Positions 55,370-63,634 of a stretch of 64,000 bases of DNA are shown one piece after another. Location: NCBI GenBank assembly GCA_020524245.1, contig JAIVLN010000002.1:531813-595812 (forward strand), given 5' to 3'. Source of the DNA: Rossellomorea aquimaris (GTDB taxonomy: Bacteria > Bacillota > Bacilli > Bacillales > Fictibacillaceae). The stretch's first letter is position 1. The number at the start of each line of letters is the position of its first letter. A program made the translations under genes and the position numbers. A model generated the notes under the pieces. That model saw only the letters and a program-made list of their open reading frames with translations. It was not told where the DNA came from and made no database searches.

Positions 55370-56368
55370 TTAGAAACGAACGGTTTCGGTAATCGCTTGC
55401 TTGACGCGGTCTGCATTCGGTAAGTAATCGTCTTCGATTGCACACATTGGTACTGGCGTATCATGACCTGTCACACGCTTGATTGGTGAACGCAAGTATA
55501 AGAATGACGTATCGTTGATGAGAGACACGACATCATTACCAACACCGCCTGTTCCAGGTGCTTCATGGACGATGACTGCCCGTCCTGTTTTTTGTACCGA
55601 TTCTGCAATGAGGTCACGGTCCATCGGATAAAGCGTACGAAGGTCGAGCACGTCACACTTGATGCCTTCTTCCTCTTCGATTTCCTTGGCTGCTTTTTTG
55701 ATCACGTCGACCATTGCACCCCAGGCAATCAATGTGATGTCGTCCCCTTCTTGAAGACGCGCACCTTTTCCAATTTCAACGGTATATTTCTCTTCTGGGA
55801 CTTCTAGTTTGTGAGAACGATAGTTACGCATCGGCTCTAAGAACAATACCGGATCTGGGTCCTCGATACTCGCGATGAGAAGCCCTTTTGCATCATAGGC
55901 ATTGGACGGAATGACGACCTTGATACCAGGCATATGAGTAAAGAGCGCTTCTACACTGTCCGAGTGGATTTCCGGTGCTCTTACACCTGCTCCGAACGGT
56001 GCACGAATGACCATTGGAACGGTAAAATGTCCAAGCGTACGTGAACGGATCCGTGAAGCGTGCGTCATGATCTGGTTGAATGCCGGGTAGATGAATCCAA
56101 GGAACTGCATTTCTGCAATTGGTCGGAAGCCGTTCATCGCAAGTCCGATCGATGTGCCGATGATTCCGGATTCTGCAAGTGGTGTATCAATGACACGTTT
56201 TTCACCGAATTCAGCTTCAAGACCATCTGTCGCACGGAATACGCCTCCGTTTTTCCCGACGTCTTCACCGAGGACAAGGATGTCATCGTGCTCACGCATC
56301 ATCGTCGCCATCGCGTCAGTGATTGCTTGCACCATCGTGAGTTTCTGAGTTTTAACTGCTGTACTCAT
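55370..56368 (-). CDS. 2-oxoacid dehydrogenase E1 beta subunit
   Basis: 332 residues. ILGEDVGKNGGVFRATDGL and EHPNGVRAPEIHS-like GAGVRAPEIHSDS text are typical of E1 beta, with the transketolase C-terminal domain at ~200-325. Binds ThDP with the alpha subunit. ATG abuts the E1-alpha stop (TAGATG) with AAGGAGG just upstream, so synthesis is coupled. Confidence 0.93.
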   Translation of the reverse strand: MSTAVKTQKLTMVQAITDAMATMMREHDDILVLGEDVGKNGGVFRATDGLEAEFGEKRVIDTPLAESGIIGTSIGLAMNGFRPIAEMQFLGFIYPAFNQIMTHASRIRSRTLGHFTVPMVIRAPFGAGVRAPEIHSDSVEALFTHMPGIKVVIPSNAYDAKGLLIASIEDPDPVLFLEPMRNYRSHKLEVPEEKYTVEIGKGARLQEGDDITLIAWGAMVDVIKKAAKEIEEEEGIKCDVLDLRTLYPMDRDLIAESVQKTGRAVIVHEAPGTGGVGNDVVSLINDTSFLYLRSPIKRVTGHDTPVPMCAIEDDYLPNADRVKQAITETVRF

Positions 56369-57436
56369 CTATACTTCCTCCTTTACGCGAGCCTTGAATG
56401 CATCATACTGATCCTGGACAGACCATGTCGGTGTCTTGAAAACATGTGTAAACATATCGGATGGTTCTGCCGGTCCGTACGCTTCCATATCCTCAACCGC
56501 TTTTTCGATTTCCTTCGTGATCTCTTCTTCTACCTGTGCTTTCCAGGATTCTTCAAAATAGCCTTTGTTTTGTAGGTAACGCTCAAGACGTAGCAGTGGA
56601 TCCGTCGTTTCACGTCTGCGTTTGCTTTCTTCCTGATCACGGTATTTGCTTGGATCATCCGCTGTCGTGTGAGCTCCATAACGGTAGGTCACCGCTTCGA
56701 TCAATGTCGGACCTTCACCACGTCGTGCGCGTTCCATCGCTGCTTTCGTTTCAAAATAGACGACAAAGATATCGTTTCCGTCAAGACGGACGCCAGGAAT
56801 ATCGTATGCGACCGCTTTTTGCGCAATCGTCTTCGATTTCATCTGCTTTTCCGTCGGTACGGAAATGGCGAATCCATTGTTCTGGTTGAAGAATACGACC
56901 GGTGCATTGAATACGCTTGCAAAATTGAGCCCTTCATGGAAGTCCCCTTCAGAAGTCGCCCCGTCACCGAAGTAGACGATCGATCCGCGGTCGGTTCCTT
57001 TCAACTGTTCCGCCCAAGCAGTACCCGTTGCATGGAGAAGCTGAGAAGCAATCGGTACGGCCGGTGGGAATATATTCTTTCCTTCCGGTGGCACACAGCC
57101 CATCGGGTATCCTTTCCAATATAGGAACAGGTTTCGTGCAGAGTGACCATACGTCAAAGTCGCTCCGTGGTCACGATACGTCGGGAACATCCAGTCTCCC
57201 TCTTCAAGCACGAGTGCACTACCGACTTGTGCCGCCTCTTGCCCTTCGAATGGCACATACGTCCCGATACGCCCCTGACGTTGCAGGTTGACACTTTTAC
57301 GGTCGAACATACGGGCTCTCAGCATCATGACATAAAGTTCCTTCGTCAGTTCCTCTGTCATTTGGCTTTCGTATTCCGCGTTCACAACGATTCCATCTTC
57401 ATTTAAGATCTGTTTCATCGGAAATTGCGTTTCCAT
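56369..57436 (-). CDS. 2-oxoacid dehydrogenase E1 alpha subunit
   Basis: 355 residues. ThDP-binding motif GDGATSEGDFHEGLNFASVF...NQNN (~155-187) and the phosphorylation-loop-like region RYGAHTTADDPSKY. Overall wording lies closer to PdhA than to BkdAA of Bacillus subtilis, so pyruvate or branched/aromatic 2-oxoacids are possible. The neighbouring Phe/Leu dehydrogenase favours 2-oxoacids made from amino acids. AAGGAGGGG precedes the ATG. Confidence 0.9.
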   Translation of the reverse strand: METQFPMKQILNEDGIVVNAEYESQMTEELTKELYVMMLRARMFDRKSVNLQRQGRIGTYVPFEGQEAAQVGSALVLEEGDWMFPTYRDHGATLTYGHSARNLFLYWKGYPMGCVPPEGKNIFPPAVPIASQLLHATGTAWAEQLKGTDRGSIVYFGDGATSEGDFHEGLNFASVFNAPVVFFNQNNGFAISVPTEKQMKSKTIAQKAVAYDIPGVRLDGNDIFVVYFETKAAMERARRGEGPTLIEAVTYRYGAHTTADDPSKYRDQEESKRRRETTDPLLRLERYLQNKGYFEESWKAQVEEEITKEIEKAVEDMEAYGPAEPSDMFTHVFKTPTWSVQDQYDAFKARVKEEV

Positions 57437-57447
57437 AAGACCCCTCC

Positions 57448-58548
57448 TTAGTTACGTACGTTCCATTTTGGTCGTTTATCATGACTGAAGAAGCTGTTAC
57501 GCTTACGTCTGCTTTCGATTCGGTTGTTACAGAATTGATTCGCTGCTTCTGCCGTCGAAATCGAGTCTGCCTTCGATTGTTGATAGATTTCCATGAGCGT
57601 GTCGTAGATCGCTCTCGTTTTCGCCAACACACGTGCTTTGTTTGGTGTGTACAGCTCGTCTGCTACCTGGATGAGTCCACCTGCATTGACGATGTAGTCC
57701 GGTGCATACAGAATGCCTCTTTCCTGTAGGAAAGTCCCGTGCTCATCTCGTAAAAGCTGGTTGTTCGCTGAGCCGACGACCGCCTTCACTTTCAGGTGCT
57801 CGATCGTCTCGTCGTTGATGATGCCGCCTAATGCACATGGGACGAACACATCCGCAGGGACACTGTAAATCTCTTCTCCTTCGACGACCTTCACGTTTCC
57901 TTTGAGGACTTCCGCCTGGTCGACGATCTGTCGGATCGCACTTTCATTAATATCGGTCACATAGATGTCTGCGCCCGCTTCAAGAAGTTGTTCAGCGACT
58001 TTATAGCCGACTTTTCCTAACCCTTGGATGGAGTAGGTTTTACCATATAAGTCTTCAGAACCGAATAGTACGTTGTTCGTCGCTTTCAGTCCATAAAGGA
58101 CGCCTTCTGCTGTCGGCACGGATGAATCCCCGTTTCCGCCATACTCTTCAGGTACACCGACGATGCAACTCGTTTCTTTTAGGGCATGAACGAAATCGTT
58201 TGGCGTCGTTCCCATATCCGTTCCTGTGTAGAAGCGGCCGTTTAGTGAGTCGACAAACTGTCCGAACGCACGGAACATTTCCGGTGTGCGGTCTTTCAAC
58301 GGATCGCCGATGATGACTGCCTTACCGCCGCCGAAATCCACATCAGCAGCTGCACACTTATACGTCATCCCTTTGGATAAGCGGAGGACGTCTTCGATCG
58401 CCTCATCCGTCGTCTTATATGGACGCATTCTGCAGCCACCGAGTGCTGGCCCCAACGTCGTATTATGTATGGCGATGATCGCCTTCAACCCCGTGTGTTC
58501 ATCATTACAAAAAAGCAATTGTTCATGTTCACTAATGTGTTCAAACAT
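57448..58548 (-). CDS. Leu/Phe dehydrogenase, phenylalanine dehydrogenase-like
   Basis: 366 residues. Amino-acid domain with GPALGGCRM, catalytic Lys in [16 protein letters not shown] and [11 protein letters not shown] domain [19 protein letters not shown] and [17 protein letters not shown], [14 protein letters not shown] and YTGTDMGT match phenylalanine dehydrogenase as I recall it, whereas leucine dehydrogenases have GGARM, AAGLNLGGGK and AEDVGT. It oxidatively deaminates the amino acid to the 2-oxoacid used by the downstream complex. GGGGGAAG precedes the ATG. Confidence 0.85.
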   Translation of the reverse strand: MFEHISEHEQLLFCNDEHTGLKAIIAIHNTTLGPALGGCRMRPYKTTDEAIEDVLRLSKGMTYKCAAADVDFGGGKAVIIGDPLKDRTPEMFRAFGQFVDSLNGRFYTGTDMGTTPNDFVHALKETSCIVGVPEEYGGNGDSSVPTAEGVLYGLKATNNVLFGSEDLYGKTYSIQGLGKVGYKVAEQLLEAGADIYVTDINESAIRQIVDQAEVLKGNVKVVEGEEIYSVPADVFVPCALGGIINDETIEHLKVKAVVGSANNQLLRDEHGTFLQERGILYAPDYIVNAGGLIQVADELYTPNKARVLAKTRAIYDTLMEIYQQSKADSISTAEAANQFCNNRIESRRKRNSFFSHDKRPKWNVRN

Positions 58549-58592
58549 AGTTGTCTTCCCCCAATACTAGTAATCTTTCAAACTTTCAAACG

Positions 58593-58607
58593 AGTAAACG
58601 CTTTCAT
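58593..58607 (-). promoter_or_regulatory. Putative CcpA cre site before the Phe/Leu dehydrogenase gene
   Basis: Minus strand ATGAAAGCGTTTACT matches the cre consensus WTGNAANCGNWNNCW at every fixed position. It sits in the 79-bp gap between the thioesterase stop and the dehydrogenase start, so carbon catabolite repression of the operon is likely. Confidence 0.72.
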
Positions 58608-58627
58608 GAAATTGTTTTTAAAAAAGA

Positions 58628-59023
58628 TTAAGCCTTCATCGCTTCTATTTTATCTTGGATTATTTCTTTTGGAAGGATGTATTGCGTCACTTCCCCTTCA
58701 CCGATGACTTCTTTCTGATTGCGGACAACCAAGTCACAGATGACCGCTTTTCCCTTGATGGCGCGTAGTGTTGCCGTCACGGAAATCTCGCTTCCTTCCG
58801 GTGTCGGATTCAGGTGTTTGGCAGCTACGCCTCCACCAATCCCTTCTTCATGGTCTTCTAAATATGGAAGGATGATCTGACGCGCCGCCCATTCCATATG
58901 GTACACCATCGAAACTGTAGAGTACGCTGGATGCACGACGTTTCCTTCGAATTGAGCAAACATCTCTGGTGTAACCGTTGCTGTGATTGTAGCCTGTTGG
59001 CCAACTTCCATGCCTGGTTTCAC
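58628..59023 (-). CDS. FlK-like acyl-CoA thioesterase (hotdog fold)
   Basis: 131 residues starting at GTG after AAGGAGG. VHPAYSTVSMVYHMEWAARQIILPYL and GGGVAAKHLNPTPEGS (split across ~30-80) follow the fluoroacetyl-CoA thioesterase family pattern with the HLAPTP-type His. It may hydrolyse acyl-CoA or aryl-CoA made by the 2-oxoacid dehydrogenase complex whose genes follow. The true substrate is not shown; fluoroacetyl-CoA is not implied. Confidence 0.8.
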   Translation of the reverse strand: MKPGMEVGQQATITATVTPEMFAQFEGNVVHPAYSTVSMVYHMEWAARQIILPYLEDHEEGIGGGVAAKHLNPTPEGSEISVTATLRAIKGKAVICDLVVRNQKEVIGEGEVTQYILPKEIIQDKIEAMKA

Positions 59024-59192
59024 TCGTTCTCCGCCTCCTTTTATGTGTAAAAATGAGTTCTTATTTTGTAGCGTATTATCCGTAAAATATATGACGTTTA
59101 TTTAACGATATAATATCATTTTGTTAAATAAAAAGCAATGTGGTGTCAGGTTGTGTCGAGGTCTGGAAGACTGATACGAATGGGTTTTCCAC

Positions 59193-59229
59193 AAAAAAAG
59201 ATGACCCACCTTCCTATTCTGGGTCATCT
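59193..59229 (-). terminator. Intrinsic terminator of the SDR gene
   Basis: GATGACCC and GGGTCATC pair around a 13-nt loop, then T7 on the minus strand. Confidence 0.88.
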
Positions 59230-59249
59230 CTTGGTGTATTGAAATTTTA

Positions 59250-59969
59250 TTATGCACGTGGGTATTCTTGAGAAAGTGGATGGAGCAGGATCTCATCGAC
59301 CACCATATGTTTTGCAGCTGATGCCATGTAGCATACCGCTTCTGCAATATCATCGACCTTCAGCCAATCCTCTTTGTGCGTTTCGCCTTGGTTGGAACCT
59401 GCAAAATACGTATCGATTGCGCCTGGGTTCACCGTTCCCATACGGATGCCGTATTCTTGCACTTCTTGGGCGACAGAGTTGATGAAGCCTTGCACCGCAT
59501 ATTTTGTTGCCGTATAAGCCGATCCGTTTGCGATTGCTCTTCGTCCAACGTCGGATGAGATCGTAATGATCGTACCTGAATTGTTCTCCTTCATAGACGG
59601 TAGGACTTCGCGCGTTGTAAGGAAGACGCCTTTCGTGTTCACATCGAACACCTTGTCCCACTCTTCCACAGTTGTTTCTTCTGCTGTTTTGAAAAATCCG
59701 ATCCCGGCATTGTTGACGAGAATGTCGATCTTGCCGTATTGATCAAGCGCTTGCTTGAATGCTTCTTTCACTTGTTGTTCGTTCGCTACGTCAGCTTGAA
59801 GGCTGAGGACTTCCCCTCCGTTTTCTTTCAGTTCTGTAGCTGTTTCGTGGATTTGTTCAGAAGAACCGATGATTGCAAGCTTGACGCCTTCTGACATGAG
59901 ACGCGTTGCAATCGCCTTTCCAGCTCCTCTTGAAGCTCCTGTAACTACTGCTACTTTTCCATTCAGCAT
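59250..59969 (-). CDS. Short-chain dehydrogenase/reductase (FabG-like)
   Basis: 239 residues from the ATG at 59969 (AAGGAG upstream). Classical SDR: cofactor motif VVTGASRGAGKAIA (~8-21), NNAG (~87), catalytic Ser in ISSDVG and YTATK (Tyr-x3-Lys ~150-154). NADP-type preference is plausible from SRG. Related to 3-oxoacyl-ACP reductase but its substrate is open. Monocistronic. Confidence 0.9.
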   Translation of the reverse strand: MLNGKVAVVTGASRGAGKAIATRLMSEGVKLAIIGSSEQIHETATELKENGGEVLSLQADVANEQQVKEAFKQALDQYGKIDILVNNAGIGFFKTAEETTVEEWDKVFDVNTKGVFLTTREVLPSMKENNSGTIITISSDVGRRAIANGSAYTATKYAVQGFINSVAQEVQEYGIRMGTVNPGAIDTYFAGSNQGETHKEDWLKVDDIAEAVCYMASAAKHMVVDEILLHPLSQEYPRA

Positions 59970-60104
59970 GATTTTGGTCTCCTTTCCACTGTCTGATCTA
60001 AGTTGTCCATCCATATTGTACTACAAACCTACCCAAACATTCGAATACGGGGACGGTTTTGGTGGCGGTTGAGGGTGGTTTTGCTTAGTATTTGAAAAAG
60101 AGGG

Positions 60105-60127
60105 TTCATTTTAGAGAAATGAACCAC
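60105..60127. other. Perfect 9-bp hairpin in the SDR-NSS intergenic region
   Basis: GGTTCATTT and AAATGAACC pair around TAGAG. No U-tract follows on either strand and no gene is near, so its role is unclear. The surrounding 59970-60205 shows no convincing ORF. Confidence 0.5.
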
Positions 60128-60205
60128 CATTTTAATATTTTTATGAGTGTTTTTGGAAAAAAGAGGTCCGGGTCTGACAATATGATGCATAGCGGCATAA
60201 ATAAG

Positions 60206-60352
60206 GCTTGCTTTTGCTAAAAAGAGGCTTATTTCTGCTTTCATGATGAGTGGTCTCTCGAAAATATCGTTCAGTCTCCCGAAAAAGGCGGCCAGTCTCT
60301 CGAAAACGCTCTAAGGTTTCCCGAAAATCGAGCGATGTTTCTCGAAATTCAG
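60206..60352. repeat. Intergenic array F: seven 21-bp units with core TCTCGAAAA
   Basis: TCTC/TCCC-GAAAA occurs with its C at 60259, 60280, 60301, 60322 and 60343, an exact 21-bp step. Two earlier units built on AGGCTT (C at 60207 and 60228) keep the same step and phase. It lies downstream of the NSS transporter gene, next to its terminator. Confidence 0.87.
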
Positions 60353-60384
60353 ACTTGGTCTTGCCATTCAGGTCCTTTTTACCA

Positions 60385-60420
60385 CAAAAAAAGGACCGCC
60401 CCCAACAAGGGACAGTCCTC
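60385..60420 (-). terminator. Intrinsic terminator of the NSS transporter gene
   Basis: GGACTGTCCC pairs with GGGCGGTCC (minus strand, imperfect) around a short loop, then T7. Confidence 0.8.
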
Positions 60421-60425
60421 TCAGC

Positions 60426-61772
60426 TTAACCAAATAATAAATCGAACACTCCGAGAGCATCCAAGAATACGATGATGATCAGTACCGGTACGAAGTACTT
60501 CAGTATAAGGAGCCAAAGCGCCAACAGCTGTTTGCCGCGGCTGCTGCCATCCGTCAGTTCTTCGACCAACACTTCGCGCTTCATTTTCAATGGTACGAAG
60601 ATCGAGATCAACAATGCACCAATCGGAAGCATGATGTTACTGACCAGGTAGTCCATTAAATCAAAGATTGTTTTGTCGAACAGTTTCACATCGGCAAGTA
60701 AGCCGTAAGAAAGTGCGGACGGAATTCCGACACCGAAGATAATGAGACCGACAACCCAAGCCGCTTTAGTACGACGTTGGCTGGAATTTTTCGAAACCGA
60801 TGCGACGATAATCTCAAGCATCGAGAACGCAGACGTTAATGTTGCGAACAAGAATAACGCCAGGAACACGATGAAGAAGATCGTTCCGCCCGGCATTTCT
60901 GCAAACACTGACGGCAAGACGATGAACAACAGTCCTGGTCCTTCTGTCGGCTCGAATCCGAACGAGAAGACCGCTGGGAAAATCGCGAGTCCAGACAAGA
61001 TCGTAATGAAGATGTTCATGAAGACAATGGATGTCGCGGATCTTCCAAGGCTTTCTGTTTTAGAAAGATAAGAACTGTAAGTGACCATAACTGACACACC
61101 AAGACTGAGTGAGAAGAACGACTGCCCAAGTGCGAACAGAACGCCTTCAGATGTTAGCTTCGAAAAGTCTGGTTGCAAGAAGAACTGGACACCTTCCACT
61201 GCCCCATCAAGTGTTAAAGAACGGGCAATAAGGACGATGAAGAGCACGAACAAGGCCGGCATCATCCATTTACTTGCTTTTTCAATCCCTTCTTTAATCC
61301 CTTTTGCAACAACGATAATGGTTAATAGAATGAATGCGAGCTGTGACCCGACAGCTGACAAGGGATTCGAAATAATCGTTCCGAATAACTGTTCATAGTT
61401 GTCGACGCCTGCTACATAACCGGTGATACTAGCACCGAAGTATAATAGAATCCAACCACCGATTACACTGTAAAAGGATAATAGGATGAATGCGGTGAAT
61501 ACACCAATTCGACCAATGAATGCCCACCTTGGTGCAATCGAGCGGTAGGCAGAGATCGCTTCTTTCTGAGTGCTACGTCCAATAACGAATTCAGCTAGTA
61601 AAAGTGGAAAACCTACCAAAAACGTGAAAAGTAGGAATACGAGGAAGAATGCTCCTCCACCACTTGTACCTGCGACATAAGGAAACTTCCAAATCGCACC
61701 GAGCCCGATTGCAGAGCCGGCTGCTGCTAGTATGAATGTGAGTTTCGAAGTCCATTGCTCTTGTTGTGCCAT
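60426..61772 (-). CDS. Sodium-dependent transporter, NSS family (LeuT fold)
   Basis: 448 residues, about 11-12 helices. It opens with [21 protein letters not shown], the Na+ and substrate site of helix 1, and has the helix-6 region near [21 protein letters not shown]. It imports an amino acid or related amine with sodium. Eleven to twelve helices without a long C-terminus are typical of bacterial members. GGAGG precedes the ATG. Substrate unknown. Confidence 0.92.
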   Translation of the reverse strand: MAQQEQWTSKLTFILAAAGSAIGLGAIWKFPYVAGTSGGGAFFLVFLLFTFLVGFPLLLAEFVIGRSTQKEAISAYRSIAPRWAFIGRIGVFTAFILLSFYSVIGGWILLYFGASITGYVAGVDNYEQLFGTIISNPLSAVGSQLAFILLTIIVVAKGIKEGIEKASKWMMPALFVLFIVLIARSLTLDGAVEGVQFFLQPDFSKLTSEGVLFALGQSFFSLSLGVSVMVTYSSYLSKTESLGRSATSIVFMNIFITILSGLAIFPAVFSFGFEPTEGPGLLFIVLPSVFAEMPGGTIFFIVFLALFLFATLTSAFSMLEIIVASVSKNSSQRRTKAAWVVGLIIFGVGIPSALSYGLLADVKLFDKTIFDLMDYLVSNIMLPIGALLISIFVPLKMKREVLVEELTDGSSRGKQLLALWLLILKYFVPVLIIIVFLDALGVFDLLFG

Positions 61773-61914
61773 AAGTACCTCCAGTGGTTAAAAAGAATGA
61801 GTTCAATTAATGTTTATTTGTAACAAATCTCACCGTTTTAGGCAAGAGGAAATTTTTCCACACCAAAGCTTTTAAGCGTTAAAGTGACTCTATAACTTGG
61901 TAAAAACCCCGTAT

Positions 61915-62862
61915 CTACAGCATGTTTTCCGTTTTATGGAGCGTCTCTTTCGCTTCTTTTACCATACGCTGAAGCAGTTCTTCGACAGATGGAATATCGT
62001 TGATTAAACCGGCGATCTGACCGGAGTTAATGAAACCTTTATCAAAATCGCCTTCAACAGCCCCTTTGCGGTGATAATCTTCTGTCGTCTTTTGGACGAA
62101 CAGTTCAAGATCCCCACCAGAAGCTTCGTCTTTCAACAGTTCGAGAGCGTAAGGAGTCTTCATGAGCCTGCGGATTTTACCATAAGAGCGTCCGACAATC
62201 GTCGTTTCCGTGTCCGTCGCATCCATCAACTTCTGTTTGTAATTTTCATGGAACGCACCTTCCTGGGTAGCGATGAACCTTGTACCCATTTGAACACCCG
62301 CTGCACCGAGCGAGAGTGCTGCCGCTAGTCCTCTGCCATCGCCAATCCCACCAGCTGCAATAACAGGGATGTCAACCGCATCGACGACCTGAGGAATTAA
62401 TGTCATGGTCGTTGATTCTTCCGTTGCGTTGATGCCAGCGGCTTCATAACCTTCCGCCACGATAATGTCGGCACCCGCCTGTTCCGCTTTTTTCGCATGC
62501 TTCACAGAGGCAACCACACAAATGACCGTAAGTCCCTTTTCTTTAAACTTCGGAATGAAAGGGGCTGGATTGCCAGCAGATAACACGACGACAGGAACCT
62601 CATATTGAAAAAGAAGCATTGCTGTTTCCTTGACCGAAGGTGATACGCTTAGCGGGATGTTCACGGCGAATGGCTTATCCGTTCGTTCCTTCGTATCTTT
62701 GATCAAAGCTTCGATTTCATCAGGTTGCATTGTACCGATTCCGAGCGTCCCGAGGCCACCCGCTTCAGAAATTGCAGCAGTCAATGGGGCATTGGAAACG
62801 TTCCCCATTCCCCCCTGGATAATCGGATATTGGATGTTGAGCAAATCAATTAACCGGTTCAT
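61915..62862 (-). CDS. Nitronate monooxygenase-like FMN protein (NMO/FabK family)
   Basis: 315 residues. TIM-barrel with YPIIQGGMGNVSNAPL (~11-26), VICVVASVKHAKKAEQAGAD, AAGGIGDGRGLAAALSLGAAGVQMGTRF and a C-terminal helical region. This family covers nitronate monooxygenase and FabK enoyl-ACP reductase; sequence context alone does not separate them. Monocistronic, divergent from ytoA across repeat array G. Confidence 0.85.
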   Translation of the reverse strand: MNRLIDLLNIQYPIIQGGMGNVSNAPLTAAISEAGGLGTLGIGTMQPDEIEALIKDTKERTDKPFAVNIPLSVSPSVKETAMLLFQYEVPVVVLSAGNPAPFIPKFKEKGLTVICVVASVKHAKKAEQAGADIIVAEGYEAAGINATEESTTMTLIPQVVDAVDIPVIAAGGIGDGRGLAAALSLGAAGVQMGTRFIATQEGAFHENYKQKLMDATDTETTIVGRSYGKIRRLMKTPYALELLKDEASGGDLELFVQKTTEDYHRKGAVEGDFDKGFINSGQIAGLINDIPSVEELLQRMVKEAKETLHKTENML

Positions 62863-62901
62863 AAGCAGAAAATCCTTTCTATAGAAAATTACAATTTTTC
62901 G

Positions 62902-63054
62902 GGAGAAGTGGTTCGATCTCCTCGACGAGTGGTTCGTATTTACAGTGAAGTGGGGCGATTTCCTCTAGAAGTGGTTCGTAACCCCCCTGAAACGGGTCGT
63001 TACCTCTTAAAAGTGGTTCGTAACCCCCCTGAAACGGGTCGTTACCTCTCGTTC
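62902..63054. repeat. Intergenic array G: seven 21-bp units with core AAGTGGTTCGTAACC
   Basis: GTGGTTCG or its variant ACGGGTCG starts at 62908, 62929, 62950, 62971, 62992, 63013 and 63034, an exact 21-bp step. The last four units alternate GTGGTTCGTAACCCCCCTGAA with ACGGGTCGTTACCTCTTAAAA, i.e. a 42-bp higher-order repeat. It fills the divergent gap between the NMO-like gene and ytoA. Confidence 0.92.
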
Positions 63055-63075
63055 AACACCCCACACTTGATATGT

Positions 63076-63096
63076 TATACTTTAGAAAACGTTTTC
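63076..63096 (+). promoter_or_regulatory. Promoter -10 and cre-like palindrome before ytoA
   Basis: TATACT (63076-63081) is a -10 candidate with weak TTCAAC 17 bp upstream. GAAAACGTTTTC (63085-63096) is a perfect 12-bp palindrome matching the core of CcpA cre sites, at about the transcription start. Confidence 0.55.
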
Positions 63097-63109
63097 AAGG
63101 AGGTCTATT

Positions 63110-63634
63110 ATGCTTTATCCATATAACGGGAAGAATCCGAAAGTCGATGATTCCGTCTTCATCGCGCCAGGCGTACATATCATAGGTGACGTTTCCATCG
63201 GCAAAAATTCAAGTGTTTGGTTCAACACGGTCGTCCGTGGAGACGAAGCACCGATCGTCATCGGTGAGCGCTGCAATATTCAAGACAATTGCACGTGTCA
63301 TTTGTATGAAGAGTACCCGCTCATCCTGGAAGACGAGGTTTCTGTCGGGCATAACGTCATCCTTCATGGATGTACGATTCGTAAAGGTGCCTTGATCGGC
63401 ATGGGCGCAACCATCCTCGATGGTGCTGAAATCGGGGAATCTGCATTCATCGGAGCGAATACGTTGATTCCTCCAGGAAAAAAGATCCCTCCTCGCACGA
63501 TGGTCATGGGTTCTCCAGGAAAAGTCATCCGCGAACTTACGGACAAAGACCTGGAGCTCATCCAATTGACAATCGACACGTACGAACAGAAAGGAAAAGA
63601 GTTTAAAGAAAACTTAGGTGAAATCAAGCTATAA
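63110..63634 (+). CDS. ytoA: Gamma-carbonic anhydrase-like left-handed beta-helix protein
   Basis: 174 residues. Hexapeptide repeats run from about residue 10 to 135. Zinc-type His are seen in NCTCHLYEEYP and VGHNVILHG, as in the gamma carbonic anhydrase/YrdA family. A short C-terminal helix follows. AAGGAGG precedes the ATG. Catalytic carbonic anhydrase activity is not certain in this family. The last 9 codons lie inside the first unit of a 124-bp tandem repeat. Confidence 0.9.
   Translation: MLYPYNGKNPKVDDSVFIAPGVHIIGDVSIGKNSSVWFNTVVRGDEAPIVIGERCNIQDNCTCHLYEEYPLILEDEVSVGHNVILHGCTIRKGALIGMGATILDGAEIGESAFIGANTLIPPGKKIPPRTMVMGSPGKVIRELTDKDLELIQLTIDTYEQKGKEFKENLGEIKL

Noticed and set aside
54048..55373. 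Long plus-strand ORFs opposite the 2-oxoacid dehydrogenase genes
   Set aside because: Antisense shadows of E2 and neighbours, Arg/Cys/Phe-rich composition and no ribosome binding sites.
62908..63126. Plus-strand ORF with repeating VVRNPPETGRY peptide
   Set aside because: Same cause: array G read in a 7-codon frame. It overlaps the ytoA start and has no ribosome binding site.
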